Source: Brachynemurus nebulosus
Taxonomy: Eukaryota; Arthropoda; Insecta; Neuroptera; Myrmeleontidae
Length of the DNA: 64,000 nt
NCBI GenBank assembly: GCA_035578155.1
Contig: JAPWDM010000013.1
Coordinates: 7,527,527 to 7,591,526 of the forward strand
Reading direction: 5' to 3'
The notes under the pieces: generated by a model
What the model saw: only the letters and a program-made list of their open reading frames with translations
Told to the model about the DNA's origin: nothing
Database searches by the model: none
Position numbers and translations under genes: made by a program
In this document: positions 59,941 through 64,000 of the stretch, piece by piece
Layout: each line of letters starts with the position of its first letter
Numbering within the stretch: the first letter of the stretch is position 1

Positions 59941-60856
59941 GGGTAAGTTCGGGAGCGATGCCGCAGTAGCCATAGTTCGTCCGTTGATTGAGAGATAGCG
60001 CTATTAATGGATTATATGTTTGAAATAAGTTACTTGTTTAAGCTGCATAGAGTAACATTTATGATTAGTCCATCAGTTTAGTAATTATCCAACTTTTTGT
60101 TATTGAAAAGTAAGTTATTTAACATAATATTTTATCAAGCATTTAATTCATTAGAATTTAAGAATGTATATTTCATTGTTTTAATGAAAATGAGTTTTGT
60201 TATTAATTTAGGTATATTTTAAAAGTACCGTATAAAACTTTAGGTTAAAATTCCGCACTATACTTGCTATAACAACATGCGACATCTTTCCCAACAAAAA
60301 GGAGAGATGCCACATTTAAAGTTGGTACAGATGCCGCATCATATTACATGTTAAAAACATAGACATATAGCTTAATTATGCAATTTTTATTTTTGGACTG
60401 TAAATTATGCCACGCAAATATAAAAGATCCATTAATTGGATCAGGAAGAGCTCTCATATTAGTGAAGATAACGAAAATAATGATGATTGCGTGTATATTG
60501 AATGGTTTGGAAAATAGTCAGAAACAAAAAAATAGTTGACTGTGGTTAAGATGTATAAAGTGCCAAAAATGGTTACATATAGCATGCATTATGTATTGAG
60601 ATGTGCGTAAAATACAAAATTTTTAATATGAACTATGCGGCGTCTCACCCATAGCTGTGGGAGACACGCCGCTTTGCAGACTCTACAAAAATGTTAATTA
60701 TGAATCTTTTATGTCTCAAAATTTAAAATTATTTATAAATAATTTTAAAGAACAATGTTTACATTTATTGTGTACCAAATTTCAAATCAATTAAATGCAT
60801 ACTTTAAGAATTATTAAGTGTTTTCAAAATGTGCGGCATCTCTCCCGCATTCACCC
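59941..60856 (+). mobile_element. Tigger/pogo-like deletion derivative, copy 2
   Basis: Bounded by TA (59939-59940 and 60857-60858) with ends GGGTAAGTTCGGGAGCGATG and the complement of GGGTGAATGCGGGAGAGATG. Collinear with 11983-12916 over the full length, including the same internal junction, so the two descend from one already deleted progenitor. Confidence 0.88.
60407..60620 (+). pseudogene. Internally deleted Tigger-like transposase remnant
   Basis: An ATG at 60407 opens MPRKYKRSINWIRKS and an acidic, Asn-rich segment to a stop near 60509. In another frame WLRCIKCQKWLHIACIMY follows. W-x2-C-x2-C-x2-WLH-x2-C is a PHD-like tail of insect pogo/Tigger transposases. N-terminus and tail are thus joined without the DDE core. 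Confidence 0.65.
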
Positions 60857-60858
60857 TA

Positions 60859-60977
60859 CTACAGAGACATTGCACATTCCATTTGAAACGTCCAAAACTT
60901 AAGTTTTGAGAAACGTAAATATATTTAAAGTGCTTCGAATCCATTTGTCGGGTATTGTAACACGTATGTTTCGCATT

Positions 60978-61058
<81 letters not shown>

Positions 61059-61744
61059 TACCCGTTGTTTTTGAACCGTTGTAATTTTCACATGGATTTT
61101 ACTTCAATCGTATTTCATCGTATTACATACAATGTTAGCTATGTATGTACAGAGCTACATCAAACAGAGGGATTGATATTATGCTGTACGAGAGCTCGTA
61201 AAACTCACATAAGCTCACATATAACGAACCAATGTGTGCGGATGGTAATTAAAAATTTTCTGACTAGGATTTTTTTAATTAACGCGCTATAGGACTTATT
61301 AAGAGACATATTTACATTTAGGTGATGATAATTATGTCCGCTAACTCGAAAAATATGTGCTGTATAGGGTAAATATCTCTATTTAATTATGTCAAAATGT
61401 GGACGCAAATGATGATAGAAAGCTCGGAAACTGTGGAAAATTGTAGGGGAAAGTTGTTTTAGTTGGATCATTTAGGGCAGTTTTACTTCATGCCTGTAAA
61501 ATAGGAGTTGCCTGAGTGCGACTTTTAAGCCAAATTGGTCTGTGGACTCGAAAATACGGTCCACAATGCCAGATTTTCCGCAATCTCAAATTCGTAAAGA
61601 TTGTTTACCAACATTTTTAAATCTGATTGTGTTATAGTTAAACATTTTTTTATTGGAAAATATCAAATTTTGTCTGGAATATGCCTGGTTGTTACATAAA
61701 TTTTATATATCAGTGGTATTTAACTTTTGTTTCCATGTGAGATA
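60859..61744. other. Spacer with a (TA)n tract
   Basis: (TA)n at 60979-61055. The frame at 60906-61292 crosses it and is not a gene. Nothing else recognised. Confidence 0.4.
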
Positions 61745-62290
61745 GGGGAGAGTGGTGTCAATTGTAACATTTTTGATAAAAACCATTCTAATATCTACAG
61801 ATTTTATTTTTAACGTTCAAAATTTGGTAATACACTTAAATCAAGTCTTGGCAATCGATTAGTAACCGATTTTTGAACTTTCTATATCTGATTTCCGAAA
61901 TAAATAGACAAAAAGGTGACATTTTGTTTTGTTACAAATGACACCACAGTGGTGTCAAAAGTAACAGCCCTCGCGTCGATTGTAACACATACATATTTAA
62001 GAGAAATAAAAAAACAATATTACATATAAAAAAACTTTAAATTTCTTTAAATTTGGTTTATAATTATTTAATTATATTATTTAAACAAACAAAATAAACT
62101 TTATTCTGTTAAATTTTACATCGTTAGCACATTCAAAATGAAAATAGAAATTTTTTATTTTGATGTACAATTGATACACTCGTAATTACCTTTCGTTCCT
62201 TCCTTGTTCCTGCACAATTAATATGTGCCCAACCTTTGCGGGTTATGCACTGTAGCCAATCTTCTTTGCTTTCAGAATAGGGGGTTTCAT
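61745..62290 (-). mobile_element. Tigger/pogo-like element remnant with GGTGTCAATTGTAACA repeats
   Basis: The left end reads GGGGAGAGTGGTGTCAATTG. Variants of GGTGTCAATTGTAACA recur at about 61945-61990. A transposase tail lies on the minus strand at 62165-62283. The right terminus was not found, so the right limit is approximate. Confidence 0.5.
62165..62283 (-). pseudogene. C-terminal zinc-finger tail of a Tigger-like transposase
   Basis: The minus-strand frame reads YSESKEDWLQCITRKGWAHI then NCAGTRKERK; after a frameshift YECINCTSK follows. DWLQC-x4-WAH-x2-CAG-x-YEC-x2-C is a conserved tail of pogo/Tigger-type transposases in insects. One expected Cys reads Arg. The catalytic core is absent. 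Confidence 0.7.
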
Positions 62291-62724
62291 GCACTCCAAG
62301 CAGAAAAATTCATTATCTATATGAACTATTTTTTTAAATAATAATTAGTTATTAATTATTATTTTTAAAACATAGGTGGTAAAAGTTGATCCATTCAGTA
62401 AATATCTTTATCTTTTTCTTGCCCTGGTAGGCAGGGTTTATTTCGGGAATAAAATTTATTCGCTGGGAAAAACATTTGTCTATCCTCATATGCTATTACT
62501 TCAAATCCAAAATAACAACTGATAGTCCACGAAACACCATATTTGCAAGTTCAACTTACACTTGTCTACTTGTTGTGTACGGCAATATAACGAAATTAAT
62601 TTTATCTTCATTTTACTTAAATTTTGATGAAAAGTTATAACAACATTGTCTCGTTTGACAGTAACTCAAATTAAAATTTATTTTTACAAAGCCTTTAAAC
62701 CTAGCTTCCTATATATTTTACATT
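62291..62724. other. Spacer
   Basis: AT-rich with no recognisable feature. Confidence 0.35.
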
Positions 62725-62728
62725 TTAA

Positions 62729-63581
62729 CCCTAGAATCATACGTACTCGTCAAACCGACGAACGAACTTCTCTACCTGCTCCAATACTACAACTTGTCGG
62801 TGCCTGCTTGCTGTGAAACTTCTGTTATCTAATTTATTTGTCAAAAGGATGACGATGTATGATTAACCCATATTTTTTTTTAAAGATTTTGTACTCCACA
62901 TATACAAGTTTTCCTAATTTTTCTAAAATTTATTAAAGATATGGATGTTATAATTAATTTATTCAATGATTATGATAATGTGAAAGATGATTACAGCTGT
63001 TTGACTTATAGAGACGATATAATACTGAAATTTTAATATATTGAATCGAAAACTAAAGAATGCGTTTCAAGTGACTTAATAAAAGATTAACAATTTATTT
63101 TGTGGAAAATATTTTAATTTTTATTATTTTTTGAGATCTTATTCGAAAAATTACTAACAAATTTTAGAAAATTTACAAATATGCCTAATGGGGAAATAAC
63201 TACATATCTATAGGAATATTTATGACTGAGAAATTTCACATTCTGTAAAGTCACACATGTCCACTGACTCATAATAGTTCATAAATTAATTATTTGAAAC
63301 ACATGTTTTATGATACAATTGATGTATTTATCTATTGTTTAATTTTTATAATGAAAAAAATATGCTTTGATAAAAAAGATTAAAAAAATTAATAAATATT
63401 TACATTAAGAAATTTTTCCAAATTCAATTTTTTTAAATATTTTGTTCGCTTTTATAGTATTGTTATGTAAAAAAAATGTTTTTTGCAAATAAACTCTAAA
63501 ACTCTCCGTAAAAAGTCCATCCGTCAAAACGACGTCGATGTATGATTAACGTTTCTCGTAGACCAACGTATGATTCTAGGG
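62729..63581. mobile_element. piggyBac-type MITE
   Basis: TTAA (62725-62728) then CCCTAGAATCATACGT; on the right ACGTATGATTCTAGGG then TTAA (63582-63585). TTAA duplications and CCCTAGAA ends are diagnostic of piggyBac. Subterminal words CGATGTATGATTAA lie near 62854 and 63536. A short frame starting MDVIINLFNDYDNVKDDYSC at 62941 may be leftover coding sequence but is not recognisable as transposase. Confidence 0.92.
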
Positions 63582-63585
63582 TTAA

Positions 63586-64000
63586 TACTATGCGAAATAA
63601 ATAATTTTGCAATTTGAAAATATATGTCTCTATAAAATAATGACCAAAATATTCCAACCAAAGCCCATTTATTTACCCAATAGTATACATATATATATTA
63701 TTGATTTTGAAAATGATATCTAAACTAAAATTTATTAAAATTGTATATTTCATATATTTATACCCATTTACATTGCCATACTAGCCCATTAAAACAGGAC
63801 ATAAATAAAATTCTCCAATGTAAAACCATTTTTTGATAAGCGAACAGAAATATTTTATTTTTTTAGGTCAACACAATTAACCTACCCGTGTGTGTATCGA
63901 GCTATGGAGCTAAAACAGCTACATACGGTGTGCGGTGTGTTGTAGGCTGCGATGTGTAAATATGAAAATTAACTCTGAATATATTAAAAATTATTTTCCC
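63586..64000. other. Spacer to window end
   Basis: AT-rich with no recognisable feature. Confidence 0.35.

Overview
The window looks like non-coding DNA from a large, AT-rich insect-type nuclear genome. The repeat content fits a hemipteran or other arthropod; I cannot name a species. Support: no open reading frame has the length and composition of a normal exon series; there are many (TA)n tracts; DNA transposon remnants of hAT, Tc1/mariner, pogo/Tigger, PIF/Harbinger and piggyBac type are present; one 5'-truncated non-LTR retrotransposon is flanked by a 17-bp target-site duplication (TSD). No rRNA, tRNA, CRISPR array or bacterial-type operon was seen. The sequence is best read as a layered record of transposition in intergenic or intronic DNA.

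Layout. 1-3.7 kb: three nested insertions (inverted repeat, then hAT MITE, then palindromic retroposon) followed by a 703-bp palindrome. 4.0-6.3 kb: a hAT MITE with hexamer arrays, a satellite of about 168 bp, and a repeat interrupted by a second palindromic retroposon. 7.4-10 kb: two more copies of the hexamer hAT family and a different hAT MITE. 12.0-12.9 kb and 59.9-60.9 kb: two copies of one internally deleted Tigger-like element. 16-18.7 kb: small MITEs and a palindrome. 20.3 kb: a palindromic retroposon with an exact 15-bp TSD. 22.5-24.2 kb: a 30-bp minisatellite, a TTAA-flanked MITE and two inverted satellite units. 25.0-26.5 kb: a rearranged (TA)n-cored element split by a Tc1/mariner-type MITE. 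30.7-32.5 kb: another such element split by a hAT MITE, then a Tigger-like remnant. 33.7-47 kb: further hAT MITEs, GC-rich hairpins and a decayed Harbinger transposase. 48-51.3 kb: a deleted Tc1, a mariner-type MITE and a decayed hAT transposase. 51.5-56.6 kb: two copies of the (TA)n-cored element, one holding the truncated LINE. 61.7-63.6 kb: a Tigger-like remnant and a piggyBac-type MITE.

The most interesting signal is a set of palindromic insertions (2005-2518, about 5799-6053, 20341-20497). They share one architecture: a TSD of about 11-15 bp, an inverted arm, a direct arm, and a unique 3' tail of 32-38 nt. In the first two, the arms carry sequences that can be folded into a hammerhead-ribozyme-like core. 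In one of them the two core substitutions preserve the 3-8 base pair. This resembles what is known of Penelope-like elements and retrozymes, but no reverse transcriptase is present here, so the assignment is inference.

Host genes: none can be called with confidence. Three short candidate exons (30315-30366, 43902-43995, 58493-58549) and one CpG- and G-rich stretch (52780-53110) are the best places to look for a host gene.
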